From Muribaculaceae bacterium Isolate-037 (Harlan) (lineage in GTDB: Bacteria; Bacteroidota; Bacteroidia; Bacteroidales; Muribaculaceae): a stretch of DNA of 64,000 bases. Both the position numbers and the translations under genes were made by a program. Below, in pieces: positions 37,580 to 46,538 of the stretch. The stretch is taken from assembly GCA_003762615.1 (NCBI GenBank), contig RIAZ01000015.1:53466-117465 (forward strand), read 5' to 3'. The notes under the pieces are model-generated. The model worked only from the letters and a program-made list of their open reading frames with translations, was not told the origin of the DNA and did no database searches. Within the stretch, counting starts at the first letter, position 1. Each line of letters starts with the position of its first letter.

Positions 37580-38401
37580 TTATTTTACAAGGACTTTAGA
37601 AGTTTTTGCGCCCTGACGACGGATGTAGATACCCGGTTCGTCGCCGTTTACTTTTAGACCCTGAAGGTTGAAGTATTCCACGGGAGCGTTAGCGTCATCA
37701 CCGATGATATCCTCAACGCCTGCACCGTTTTCGGGGTATTCAGTCTGTGTGTAGGTGAAGAGCTTGATACCTTGGATGAGTACGGGAGATGTTATGTCAT
37801 CGACTACAGCAGCAGTCACTTTCTCTTTGGAGTTTAGTGTCATGCCGGAAGTGCCATGGACCTCATCCTGAAGATTGCTCCATGTCATCTGACACTGTTT
37901 TGACAAGGGCTTGAAGGGGGGTACGCCAGATGCGATGACTGCAAAGTCTACACGCTCAATATGACCTTTACCTCCATAGAGAACCATGCTCTTCAGTGAT
38001 GCTTCACTTGAAAGATATACGCTGAACTCAGCACAATCGGGAAGCCACATCATTATGCCGCCACCGTTCTGTGCCATTATTGAACTTGCTCTCGGGAGAA
38101 TTATCGCTCCTGTCTTTGTGCCTTCCACTCCCTGTTCACCCTCTGCGTTGTAGCCTTTGATTTCTGCATCGAGTTCACATTCTGCATATTCGCCATCACC
38201 GTTTTCGTAAGCTGCGGAGAGAAGCTGAATCTTGAACTCATCTGTGAAGCCGCAGTATTTCTCCAGTTTCTCCTGAGTGTCAAACCAGAGCCAGCCGTTG
38301 GCATCGCAGTCGGCGGGATCGAAGTAGTTGTAGGTCTCCTGTGCATTAGCTGCTGTGGAGAGAGCTGCTACGACAGAAATTGAGAGTAAAAAATTTTTCA
38401 T
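37580..38401 (-). CDS. Secreted protein of unknown function with C-terminal sorting tail
   Basis: A 273-residue protein with a signal peptide (about 1-20, ending ANAQE). I recognise no catalytic domain; the body is beta-rich (YFDPADCDANGWLWFDT, FSVYLSSEASLKSMVLYGGKGHIERVDF). The tail VEYFNLQGLKVNGDEPGIYI followed by RRQGAKTSKVLVK is nearly the same as that of the leucine-rich-repeat protein at 46539. Such tails direct proteins to the cell surface through the Por/type IX route in Bacteroidetes. It lies between SusD and the M6 protease on the same strand. Confidence 0.65.
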   Translation of the reverse strand: MKNFLLSISVVAALSTAANAQETYNYFDPADCDANGWLWFDTQEKLEKYCGFTDEFKIQLLSAAYENGDGEYAECELDAEIKGYNAEGEQGVEGTKTGAIILPRASSIMAQNGGGIMMWLPDCAEFSVYLSSEASLKSMVLYGGKGHIERVDFAVIASGVPPFKPLSKQCQMTWSNLQDEVHGTSGMTLNSKEKVTAAVVDDITSPVLIQGIKLFTYTQTEYPENGAGVEDIIGDDANAPVEYFNLQGLKVNGDEPGIYIRRQGAKTSKVLVK

Positions 38402-38496
38402 GAGCTTATATTATTTAAATGAAACAATATTGGTAAATCTTGTATGCGGAGAGTGGGGAGATGGAGAAAAAGAGGAGAGGAGGAATGGGGGAGATT

Positions 38497-40263
38497 TTAC
38501 ATCTCCACCCATTCTGGATTCTGTTCGAGACCATGATAACGCACGTCGTCCCAGTCAAGCGGCAGATAATACTGACGCGGACGGAAATAGCGCACCACGG
38601 TGTTGCGTCCGTTCACCACAGGATTGGTGATCTTGCGTGTGCCGTCAGCCTGTTCTACTATCTTTACTCCGTAAAGCGGGTTGGTAGAACCGGTCATGCG
38701 TTTCTCCGCGATGTTCCAACGGAGAAGATCCCAATAAGTGGTTTTCTCGAAAGCAAGCTCAACGCGACGTTCATTCACGATGTCGTCCCAAGTTACGCTT
38801 TTCAGTTCAGGCATCTTCACGCGGCGTCTGATCTGATTCACCTTATCGAGAGCATCACCGATACGTCCCTTCTTGAAGTCGATCTCCGCATAGTCGAGCA
38901 GGAGCTCGGCAAAACGCCAAAGGATGCAGTTCTGGGAGCTGCCGTAAGTCTCGTCGGTGTCGATTACCTGACGTTCGTTAAGGAATTTCGCCATATAGTA
39001 GCCGGTGCGTGTCACGGCGGCAGAGGTGGATGTGCCGTATTTGGTCAGATCCTCTCCGGCAACCTCCTTACCGTCTACTACAGTGTAGTGTATGTCCATG
39101 GTGTGTCCGCGCCATTGCGCCCCGTCGTAGAGCACATTGGCATAGAACCTCCAGTCGCGACCCTCGTAAGGATTCTTCTTGTCGTAGCCGGAAGCCTTGT
39201 CGGTTATCATCATGCCGTTGTCCATGCGGTATTCATCCACGTGGTTCTGTGTCGGATTATAAGCGGCGACGGTGCCACCGAAAGATGATGCGGAGGCATC
39301 GCGGTCAAGCTTATGACCGTTGGCAGAGGAGAAGTTGCCGTCGTTGGCGTGCTGCACCTCCCAGATGGATTCCTGAGAGTTCTTGGTAAGGAAGATATTG
39401 CGGTATTCCTCCACCACCTCATCGCGCGTGGTGCCGTTGATAGGGATAAGGCTGTATTGTCCGGTGGCGATCACGCGGTCATACTCTTTCGCTGCGAGGT
39501 CGAGCATCTGCATCGACTGGTCGTCGGGGAAGCCGAGCCATCCCTTCTCCTGATTCTGGAAATGTTCGCCGGCTGCCCAGAAATATGTCTTGGCGCGAAG
39601 CATGTAGCATACCCCCTTCGTTGGGCGTCCGATGTTGGCATCGGTGTGCGACACAGGGAGAAGCTTTGCTGCCTCTTCAGCCTCGTTGCAGATGAACTCC
39701 ACCATCTCGGCGTAGGTGGCACGCGGGAATTTGGTGTCTTCCATCAGCGGGTCATACGTGCGAGTCAATATCATTGTGCCGCCGAAGTTGCGGAGCATCA
39801 GGTAGTAATACCATGCGCGGAAGAAATGAGCCTCACCCACTACGCGGTCGCGTACCGACGGGGCGAGTTGCGACTCGTTCATCAACAATGTATTGATGGA
39901 ATTTATCTGTGTGTAGAACTTAAACCATTCCGTGCGTGCACGTGTGGTTATGTCCTGCTGTGAGCTTTTGAGGATGTTGCCGTAGTCGCCCTGATACCAG
40001 TCGCTGCGTCCCACGGTCAGCTGGTCGCCATACCAAGGCTCATATTCCGATCCGAGACCTTTCATGATTGTGGTCACGAAAGTGTAGAACCCGGGATCCA
40101 TTTCATGATACCAAGGTAGCACGTATTCATCAAGAAGATGCTCGTCGCCCCAGATGACCGTGCCGGGGAGTTTGTCGAAAGGCTCTTCGCGAAACATTGA
40201 GTCGCATGAGGAGAGTCCGACGGCTGCTATTGCAAGGGGTAATATATATTTTTTGAAATTCAT
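38497..40263 (-). CDS. RagB/SusD-family nutrient-binding lipoprotein
   Basis: A 588-residue surface lipoprotein (signal ending AAVGLSSC, Cys about 19). It has SusD landmarks such as HFFRAWYYYLMLRNFGGTMILTRTYD in outline (about 147-172) with tetratricopeptide-like helices, ILWRFAELLLDYAEIDFKKG (about 455), and a C-terminal YYLPLDWDD. SusD-type proteins cap the paired TonB channel and capture glycans or peptides. Its ATG shares one base with the SusC stop, so the two are coupled. The substrate cannot be read from sequence. Neighbouring proteases hint at peptides or glycoprotein. Confidence 0.93.
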   Translation of the reverse strand: MNFKKYILPLAIAAVGLSSCDSMFREEPFDKLPGTVIWGDEHLLDEYVLPWYHEMDPGFYTFVTTIMKGLGSEYEPWYGDQLTVGRSDWYQGDYGNILKSSQQDITTRARTEWFKFYTQINSINTLLMNESQLAPSVRDRVVGEAHFFRAWYYYLMLRNFGGTMILTRTYDPLMEDTKFPRATYAEMVEFICNEAEEAAKLLPVSHTDANIGRPTKGVCYMLRAKTYFWAAGEHFQNQEKGWLGFPDDQSMQMLDLAAKEYDRVIATGQYSLIPINGTTRDEVVEEYRNIFLTKNSQESIWEVQHANDGNFSSANGHKLDRDASASSFGGTVAAYNPTQNHVDEYRMDNGMMITDKASGYDKKNPYEGRDWRFYANVLYDGAQWRGHTMDIHYTVVDGKEVAGEDLTKYGTSTSAAVTRTGYYMAKFLNERQVIDTDETYGSSQNCILWRFAELLLDYAEIDFKKGRIGDALDKVNQIRRRVKMPELKSVTWDDIVNERRVELAFEKTTYWDLLRWNIAEKRMTGSTNPLYGVKIVEQADGTRKITNPVVNGRNTVVRYFRPRQYYLPLDWDDVRYHGLEQNPEWVEM

Positions 40264-43200
40264 CAGAAACCTACATTAAGAGTTATACCATAAGTTCGGG
40301 AGAGGGGATATCCACGCAGCGACTCGGGGTCCATGTTGTGGAGCGAGGATATGGTGAACAGGTTTCCTCCCTGGAGAGCAATGTCGAGGGTGGAAATGTG
40401 GGCGTTGCGCAGCATTTTCGCAGGGAAGCGGTAACCCAATGTGAGGGCTTTCAGGCGTAGGAAGCTACATTCCTTCACCCAGAATGTCGAGGGAAGACGG
40501 TTGTTGTCGCTCGATGATGTGAACTTGATGCGGGGATATTCCGCACCGGGGTTCTCCGGAGTCCAGGAATTTGTGTAGTGGTAGTCCTGGAAGCGTTGCA
40601 GCGAACGGCTCTCAAGAGTGTAAAGCTCGTTGATCTGCTGGTTGTAGCCGGATACTCCCTGGAACTGGGCGTTCATGTATATGCCTTTCCATGATGCGCC
40701 GAGAGAGATGCCGTAGTTAAGACTTGGAAGTGAGGAATTTTTCACGTAGACGCGGTCGTTGGCAGAGAGCACTCCGTTGCCGTCCTGGTCGAGATATTTT
40801 ATATCGCCGGGGGCAAGGGTGGAGTTGTTCATGCCGTCCTGGTCAACGGGCCACGCTGCAATCTCCTCGTAGCTTTGGAAAAGTCCGGCAGCCTCATATA
40901 GCGACCATACGAGATATGGCTTCCCTTTGCGGCGGAGGTTCTCCACGTTGGCTGATTCATCGCCATAGTCAAGCACCTTGTTGTTGGATAGGGCTATGTT
41001 GAATCCGACATTGTATCTGAAATCGCCGACGGTATTGACGTGCTTCACCGAGAGGTCGAAACCCTGATAGCGTATCTTTCCGATGTTGACGCTCGGCACT
41101 GATCCGCCTGTGCCGACCGAGGGTGGGAAGAGATAGGCTGGCGCGCCTGTGATGAGGTTGGTGCGGTAACGCTGGTAGAACTCAGCAGTGACGTTAATGC
41201 GGTTGTTCCAGAAACCGAGGTCAACGCCTACGTTCCAGTCTTTCGACTTACCCCACTGCAGGTTCTCGTTGGGCACCACGCCGGAGGCATTCACGATGCC
41301 GGGGGCGAAGTTGCCGCCGATGGGATAGCCGTAGGAGGGGGAGAAGATGTATTGCTTCAGGTAGCTGTAGTCGCTGACGCCACCGTCGTCACCGAGGATA
41401 CCGGCGGAAGCGCGGAGCTTCGCGAAGGAGAGCAATCCGGGATTGACGTTATGGAAGAAGTTCTCGTTGCTGATTACCCACGATGCCGACACGGTTGGGA
41501 AGAAGCCCCAGCGGTGTCCGGGCGCGAAGCGTGTGGAGCCGTCGACACGGAAACTGAACTCTGCGAAATAGCGGGAGCTGAAGCCGTAGGTGGCACGTCC
41601 GACAACCGAGGCTCGCTGGCTGAAATATTCCGAACCGTTGATGGTGCCGGTGGAGGTGTTGCCCATGATTTCGGGATACTCACCGGGAAGATTGTTGTTG
41701 ATACCGTTGAGATACTTGTTGTTGTAGTCCTGATAGTTGAGCACCACAAGACCTGACACGTCATGCTTCTCCGCAAATGTACGGTTGTAGTTTACGCCAA
41801 ATTCTATGAGCTTGTTGTTGATGGTCTGCCAGCGGTCTTCCATCTTGATTTTTGCAGTCGGATAGATTGTCTTTGGATCTACGGAAGAGGTCTGAGTCTC
41901 CTCGTTCCAGAGATAAAGAGCCACAGGTTTGGAGTATTTCTGCGTGTTCTGATGGTTGAGGTCGATGGTGCCCTTCAGATATACCTGCAAGCCGTCAACC
42001 CCCGGAATCTGATAGTTCAGGCGGGCGTTGAGGGTATGGAAGTCAGACTTCACCTTGTTGTATCCGCCGAGACCCTCCACGTTTATGAGCGGGTTGCCCC
42101 CGTCGATCGAGGCGAGGTTGCCGTCGGTGAAACGGAGCACCTGGAGCGGGGAATAGCTGTAGGCTGCATCGATAGTGGTGTAGCTGGAGTTCTTGTTGGT
42201 GGATACGGATCCGTTGAGGTCGACAGAGATGGTGAGACCCTTCATCAGGTCGGCATCAAGTTTCGCCGCATAGTTGTAGCGGTCGCGGCTTACGTTGGAG
42301 TAGAGACCCTTGGCGTTGGTGTAACCACCCGACAGGAAATAGCGTATCGCTTTTGTGCCGCCCGACACGCTCAGCGTGTATCGCTGTGAATGACCCCACT
42401 TGTCGAGATAGTCGAGCATGTTCTCGTTGCCGTATAGGTTGGGATTGGAGCCGATTGCGGAGAGGTCGTAGGGGGTGTAGGTGCCGCTTGCGGATGCCTC
42501 CACCGCACGGTTGTAGAGCTCGGCGAATTTATACGCATCAAGGAATTCCGGAAGATAGGTGGCTTCCTGGAAATTGAACTGACCGCGGAAATTCACTTTC
42601 ACTTTCCCGCTGTCTTTTCCGCGCTTGGTCTGCACGAGAATTACGCCGTTGGCTGCGCGTGCACCATACACGGCGGCTGCCGCTGCATCCTTCAGCACAG
42701 AGATGCTCTCGATGTCGTCGGGGTTGAGGTCGGAAAGACGCATCTCGCCGTCGGATGTGTTGGTGCCGAGACGTGGCACTCCGTCGATTACGAGAAGCGG
42801 GTTGTTGTTGTTGCCGCGCACGGCAAGTTGTGCCTCGCCTCCTGCAGAGGGGTCGCCCGAAGTGGTCATTACTCCGAGACCGGGCATTGTGCCCGCCAGC
42901 GACTGGTCGACGTTCATGGAAGGGATCTTGGCAAGCTCATCTCCGGTGATGACTTCCACGGAGGAGGTCAGCGAACTTTTCTTCGCTGTGCCGTATCCGA
43001 TCACGACAACCTCGTCAATGTCGCTTGCGGCAGGTTCCATCTTCAGGGTCGATAGATTGGCACCGGGAGCGACGTCTACAGAGAGGGTGCGGTAGCCCAC
43101 GTAGGAGAGGGTTATCTTCCCTTTCTTATCCGCAGGGATTGTCAGACTGAACTTTCCGTCAAGGTCAGTCGTTGCGCCCAGCATGGAGCCATCGAGTTTG

Positions 43201-43325
43201 ACAGTGACGCCGATCAGGGGTTCCCCTTTCTCATCCACGACGATTCCGGTGATGGGTGCGTTCCCTTGTGGAAATGCTGCCAATGCCGACACGCATGCCA
43301 TTATTATTGATAGGATAATTCTCAT
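40263..43325 (-). CDS. SusC/RagA-family TonB-linked outer-membrane transporter
   Basis: A 1,020-residue TonB-dependent transporter with a signal peptide (about 1-19), a carboxypeptidase-regulatory-like domain (ITGIVVDEKGEPLIGVTVK, about 25-100) and TonB-box-like DEVVVIGYG (about 104-112). A plug with GVMTTSGDPSAGGEAQLAVRG follows, then a long beta-barrel ending in aromatic GITLNVGF. It works with the SusD protein encoded by the overlapping next gene. It follows a metzincin protease gene after 52 bp. No sigma/anti-sigma pair is adjacent, so regulation is unclear. Confidence 0.95.
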   Translation of the reverse strand: MRIILSIIMACVSALAAFPQGNAPITGIVVDEKGEPLIGVTVKLDGSMLGATTDLDGKFSLTIPADKKGKITLSYVGYRTLSVDVAPGANLSTLKMEPAASDIDEVVVIGYGTAKKSSLTSSVEVITGDELAKIPSMNVDQSLAGTMPGLGVMTTSGDPSAGGEAQLAVRGNNNNPLLVIDGVPRLGTNTSDGEMRLSDLNPDDIESISVLKDAAAAAVYGARAANGVILVQTKRGKDSGKVKVNFRGQFNFQEATYLPEFLDAYKFAELYNRAVEASASGTYTPYDLSAIGSNPNLYGNENMLDYLDKWGHSQRYTLSVSGGTKAIRYFLSGGYTNAKGLYSNVSRDRYNYAAKLDADLMKGLTISVDLNGSVSTNKNSSYTTIDAAYSYSPLQVLRFTDGNLASIDGGNPLINVEGLGGYNKVKSDFHTLNARLNYQIPGVDGLQVYLKGTIDLNHQNTQKYSKPVALYLWNEETQTSSVDPKTIYPTAKIKMEDRWQTINNKLIEFGVNYNRTFAEKHDVSGLVVLNYQDYNNKYLNGINNNLPGEYPEIMGNTSTGTINGSEYFSQRASVVGRATYGFSSRYFAEFSFRVDGSTRFAPGHRWGFFPTVSASWVISNENFFHNVNPGLLSFAKLRASAGILGDDGGVSDYSYLKQYIFSPSYGYPIGGNFAPGIVNASGVVPNENLQWGKSKDWNVGVDLGFWNNRINVTAEFYQRYRTNLITGAPAYLFPPSVGTGGSVPSVNIGKIRYQGFDLSVKHVNTVGDFRYNVGFNIALSNNKVLDYGDESANVENLRRKGKPYLVWSLYEAAGLFQSYEEIAAWPVDQDGMNNSTLAPGDIKYLDQDGNGVLSANDRVYVKNSSLPSLNYGISLGASWKGIYMNAQFQGVSGYNQQINELYTLESRSLQRFQDYHYTNSWTPENPGAEYPRIKFTSSSDNNRLPSTFWVKECSFLRLKALTLGYRFPAKMLRNAHISTLDIALQGGNLFTISSLHNMDPESLRGYPLSRTYGITLNVGF

Positions 43326-43377
43326 GTTATGTGTGTTAGTTGTTCTGTGTATGGAAAATCTGGTTTGATACGCCGCC

Positions 43378-46026
43378 TCATTTCCCTTCGAGGGTGCGGT
43401 TGATTGCGATTATCTGGTAATCGTAGAAATCGCGTGTCGCACGGTCGGAGGTGGAGAGTCGCTTGCTCTTGTAGAGGTCGCGTGTCTGGCGCAGCAGGGA
43501 GGTCATCATCGGACGCAACTCTGTAGCCGGGAGTGGGGCTTGGTTAAGCAGTATGCGGAAGAATGAACGTCCCTCCTCCAACTCTGCCTCTGTCGGGGCA
43601 TAGCCGCACGGGAATTGCGGAAGGGTGGAGATTGCCATCATCTCGGCAAACTCATCCACGGGTGATAGTGCTTCGTCGGCACCGTCTGTCAGGGCGGAAC
43701 TTTTTGATGATTTCGGCTCTTTCGGTTTCAGACCGGAGTATGTGGTCATCACGTCGATTGCAGCCTGCTGCATGTTGCGTTCCGTTGCGTCAAGAGCTTT
43801 CCCCTTGCGGGTGGCATCGAATATTCCGGCGATAGCCTCATCCATATATTCGGGGAGGGTGTAGTTTGTCTTTGGGTCGAGTTCGCCACCCTCCTTTATG
43901 CGCTGCAATGAGGTTGAGAACAGAAGACATGCCACAATGTTGCGTTGCATCTTTGGTCGCCATTCGTAAGGCTCCTCGAATTTCGCCATAAGCTCAGCGG
44001 GCACGAGCCAGTCGGAAGTGCGTGCCTGATTGAGCAGCCATTTCATGGCTGCGCGCTGTTTATCGCGGGGTATGAATGAACGCTGGGCGAGAGCCTTGCC
44101 ATCTTTCGGCTTCTCTCCTTGTCTGATCTCCTTGAAGACCACGCCGCCGATGTAGGGGTAGACGTGCCCGATATGACGCAGATATTGCGAAGCCATTGCC
44201 TTATACATATCGGAAAGCGGCTCGAAGTTCTCTCCGGGTTCGCCTGCCCAATCCTCGAAATTATCCATGATTATCTTTAGGTTGGAGATAGCCATGTCGC
44301 CTGCCTTCAGATGATCGTCGCTGAGGTCTTCCGTCTGATCGGTAGGGTCGATAAGACCGAGGAATTGCTGTGCTCCGAATTCATACATCGGATCGTCAGC
44401 CTTCTCCGCGATCCAACGGTCAAGCACGGGCTTCTCGGCTTCGGGGGTATTTGCGCCGGGGATTAGGCGATAGCCCCAATTTATTGCGTATATGTCGTAT
44501 ACTCCGATGGGGGGTGGTGTCAGACGCACGCCGCGCTCAAGGTCGCCGGGCTGTGCCACGAAGTTGTTGCGGGCATAGTCCATGATTGACGGTGTCGTGC
44601 CATGCTTCTGGGTGAAGGCGGGATCACGCAGGTTGTCGATGGTGAATGAGTGGGATGCACCCATGTTATGCATCAGACCGAGGCAGTGACCGATTTCGTG
44701 TGCAGCCACGTAGGTGAGCGACTGATACATCACGTCGTCATCGAATACCTTCTTGCGGACGCGTGGGTCGACAGCACCGGTCTGGGTGAATCGCCAGTTG
44801 TGGACGAGGTTGAGGATGTTGTGATACCAGATGACATCGGCACCGAGAATCTCTCCGGTACGCGGGTCGGTGTAGGACGGACCCATCGCGTTGGCAGTCG
44901 GGGTTACGCAATAGCGCACGCATGAATAGCGTATGTCGTCCGGGTCAAAATCGGGGTCGTCGGTAGGGTAGTCGCGTGCCTCGATGGCATTCTTGAATCC
45001 GGCAGCCTCGAAAGCGGTGTTCCAATATTCGATACCCTCCTTTACTGCACCGCGCCATTTCTCAGGGAAGGCGGAATCTACATAGAACACAATCTTTTTC
45101 TCAGGCTCCACGAGCTGCCCGGCGAAATAGGCTTCACGGTCTTCCGGACGCGGCTGGAGACGGTGGCGGCTGATAATCTCGTATGTGCGCGATCCATCCT
45201 CGTCGGATGAATATCTGTTCTTATATTCAGAGAAGAAACCTACACGCTTATCCTTATATCTGACGGGCATAGGGTCGTCAGGAAGCAGCACGATTGAACG
45301 CGACATAACCACAGTGTAGGGATTTGTTGCGGTCGGGGTGGTGTAGGCAAGGCGGCTCTTCACCTCAATGTTCTCTGGGAATGCCTTCACGGAGATCACG
45401 CCGGAGCCGTCGGGATAGAACGTGCCTTTAATGCCGTCCTTGCCGCCGAGAAGTTTTGACAGCGGGTTGGGCTGCTTTATGGGGGATATCGATTTCTCGT
45501 TGCCGCCGAAGAAGGATGTGGCGTCGATATACACCTTGCCGTTCTCCTTATGCTCGATCTTGAAGCTTTTGAGCACAGGCTCGCTGAAGTTGCGCTCAAA
45601 CGATGGCTTTATAGGATCGCCGTCGGGCACGTGGCTCGTGGTCTGTGGCAACTGCATGTAGACGTTGAGGTCATCACGGGTGAAACGTATGATTTCTGAT
45701 GAGATCATCTGTCCTGCCGCCCAGTCGGTGGGTTGAGACAATGAGTTGACGCGGTTCACCAGCAGGTAGGTGTGGTTGAGCGCGGAGTCGGGTATCTCTA
45801 CAATAAGCTTACCTTTCTTGTCGAAATATGTATTGAATAGTCCGTGACTCACTTTGGAGTCTTTTATCTTCTTGTGGAAATCAGCACTGTCCTTAGCCTC
45901 ACCCTTAAGCTCGACTTTGGGAAGCTCGACTTTTTTCTTCTTCTTTGCCGAGATGTCGGCAGGAGACAACATAAGCCCTGCACTGATAAGCAGTATTGTG
46001 GATAATGGTACAAGATGATGTTTCAT
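43378..46026 (-). CDS. DUF5117-type zinc metalloprotease (metzincin)
   Basis: An 882-residue secreted zinc protease. I start it at ATG 46026, which gives a normal signal peptide (MKHHLVPLSTILLISAGLML); the longer upstream frame is AT-rich and lies across the promoter. After a basic KKKKK spacer come DUF5118/DUF5117-like beta domains. The metzincin site HEIGHCLGLMH (about 443-453, HExxHxxGxxH) is followed by the Met-turn region SIMDYARNNF. It precedes susC on the same strand. A TAnnTTTG box lies at 46127-46134, and a 7-bp hairpin (46082-46099) sits in the 5' leader. Confidence 0.85.
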   Translation of the reverse strand: MKHHLVPLSTILLISAGLMLSPADISAKKKKKVELPKVELKGEAKDSADFHKKIKDSKVSHGLFNTYFDKKGKLIVEIPDSALNHTYLLVNRVNSLSQPTDWAAGQMISSEIIRFTRDDLNVYMQLPQTTSHVPDGDPIKPSFERNFSEPVLKSFKIEHKENGKVYIDATSFFGGNEKSISPIKQPNPLSKLLGGKDGIKGTFYPDGSGVISVKAFPENIEVKSRLAYTTPTATNPYTVVMSRSIVLLPDDPMPVRYKDKRVGFFSEYKNRYSSDEDGSRTYEIISRHRLQPRPEDREAYFAGQLVEPEKKIVFYVDSAFPEKWRGAVKEGIEYWNTAFEAAGFKNAIEARDYPTDDPDFDPDDIRYSCVRYCVTPTANAMGPSYTDPRTGEILGADVIWYHNILNLVHNWRFTQTGAVDPRVRKKVFDDDVMYQSLTYVAAHEIGHCLGLMHNMGASHSFTIDNLRDPAFTQKHGTTPSIMDYARNNFVAQPGDLERGVRLTPPPIGVYDIYAINWGYRLIPGANTPEAEKPVLDRWIAEKADDPMYEFGAQQFLGLIDPTDQTEDLSDDHLKAGDMAISNLKIIMDNFEDWAGEPGENFEPLSDMYKAMASQYLRHIGHVYPYIGGVVFKEIRQGEKPKDGKALAQRSFIPRDKQRAAMKWLLNQARTSDWLVPAELMAKFEEPYEWRPKMQRNIVACLLFSTSLQRIKEGGELDPKTNYTLPEYMDEAIAGIFDATRKGKALDATERNMQQAAIDVMTTYSGLKPKEPKSSKSSALTDGADEALSPVDEFAEMMAISTLPQFPCGYAPTEAELEEGRSFFRILLNQAPLPATELRPMMTSLLRQTRDLYKSKRLSTSDRATRDFYDYQIIAINRTLEGK

Positions 46027-46126
46027 AGCTTGGTTATTAGTATGAATTAAAATTCCTATGTGTGTCAGGATATTTACCGTAGCCCGTAGATATACGGGCA
46101 TTGGAAAAATAATAGTTCCCCGCATG

Positions 46127-46134
46127 CAAAGATA
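46127..46134 (-). promoter_or_regulatory. TAnnTTTG -7 box for the metzincin-SusCD unit
   Basis: TATCTTTG followed by CAT on the reverse strand, about 100 bp before the protease ATG. A perfect 7-bp hairpin with a 4-nt loop (46082-46099) lies in the leader and is not followed by a T-run, so it is not a terminator. Confidence 0.55.
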
Positions 46135-46424
46135 CACAAATGATATGAATTTGGAAATAGTATTAAGTATAAATTTTAAATATTTAACTGACATCGGTTG
46201 GCAAGCATTGGAAGTATAACAGTTATAGATATTTTTTTAGTTTTTGTAAATATTGGATTGTTATTGATAACCACGTGATTATGCGGTGTGTTTAATATGT
46301 GTGCCGACGAATGGCGGAAGTGGGTTGACCAATGGATGCCATGTAAAATTTTTTCAGATTATATAACGTTCATGATGTTTTCTTTTTTAAGAAAATGTAA
46401 CACTCATAATGTGTCAGATGCCCC
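46135..46424. other. AT-rich intergenic stretch
   Basis: Non-coding stretch between the metzincin promoter and the repeats downstream of the LRR gene. Apart from general AT-richness I see no gene, RNA or clear palindrome in it. Confidence 0.5.
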
Positions 46425-46426
46425 CA

Positions 46427-46468
46427 TCTCCTCTAAACCATCTCCTCTAAACCATCTCCTCTAAACCA
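46427..46468. repeat. Three tandem 14-bp repeats
   Basis: CATCTCCTCTAAAC occurs three times in tandem, followed by two copies of CATCAAC. It lies just beyond the LRR gene's terminator and is a simple non-coding tandem repeat. Confidence 0.8.
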
Positions 46469-46482
46469 TCAACCATCAACCA

Positions 46483-46516
46483 TAAAAAAGAGGAGACCGG
46501 AATTTCGGTCTCCTCA
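46483..46516 (-). terminator. Terminator of the leucine-rich-repeat gene
   Basis: A 9-bp perfect stem (46490-46498 with 46507-46515) is followed on the reverse strand by TTTTTTA, 23 bp past the stop codon at 46539. A strong intrinsic terminator. Confidence 0.85.
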
Positions 46517-46538
46517 AGCGCAAATAGATAAACAGGTA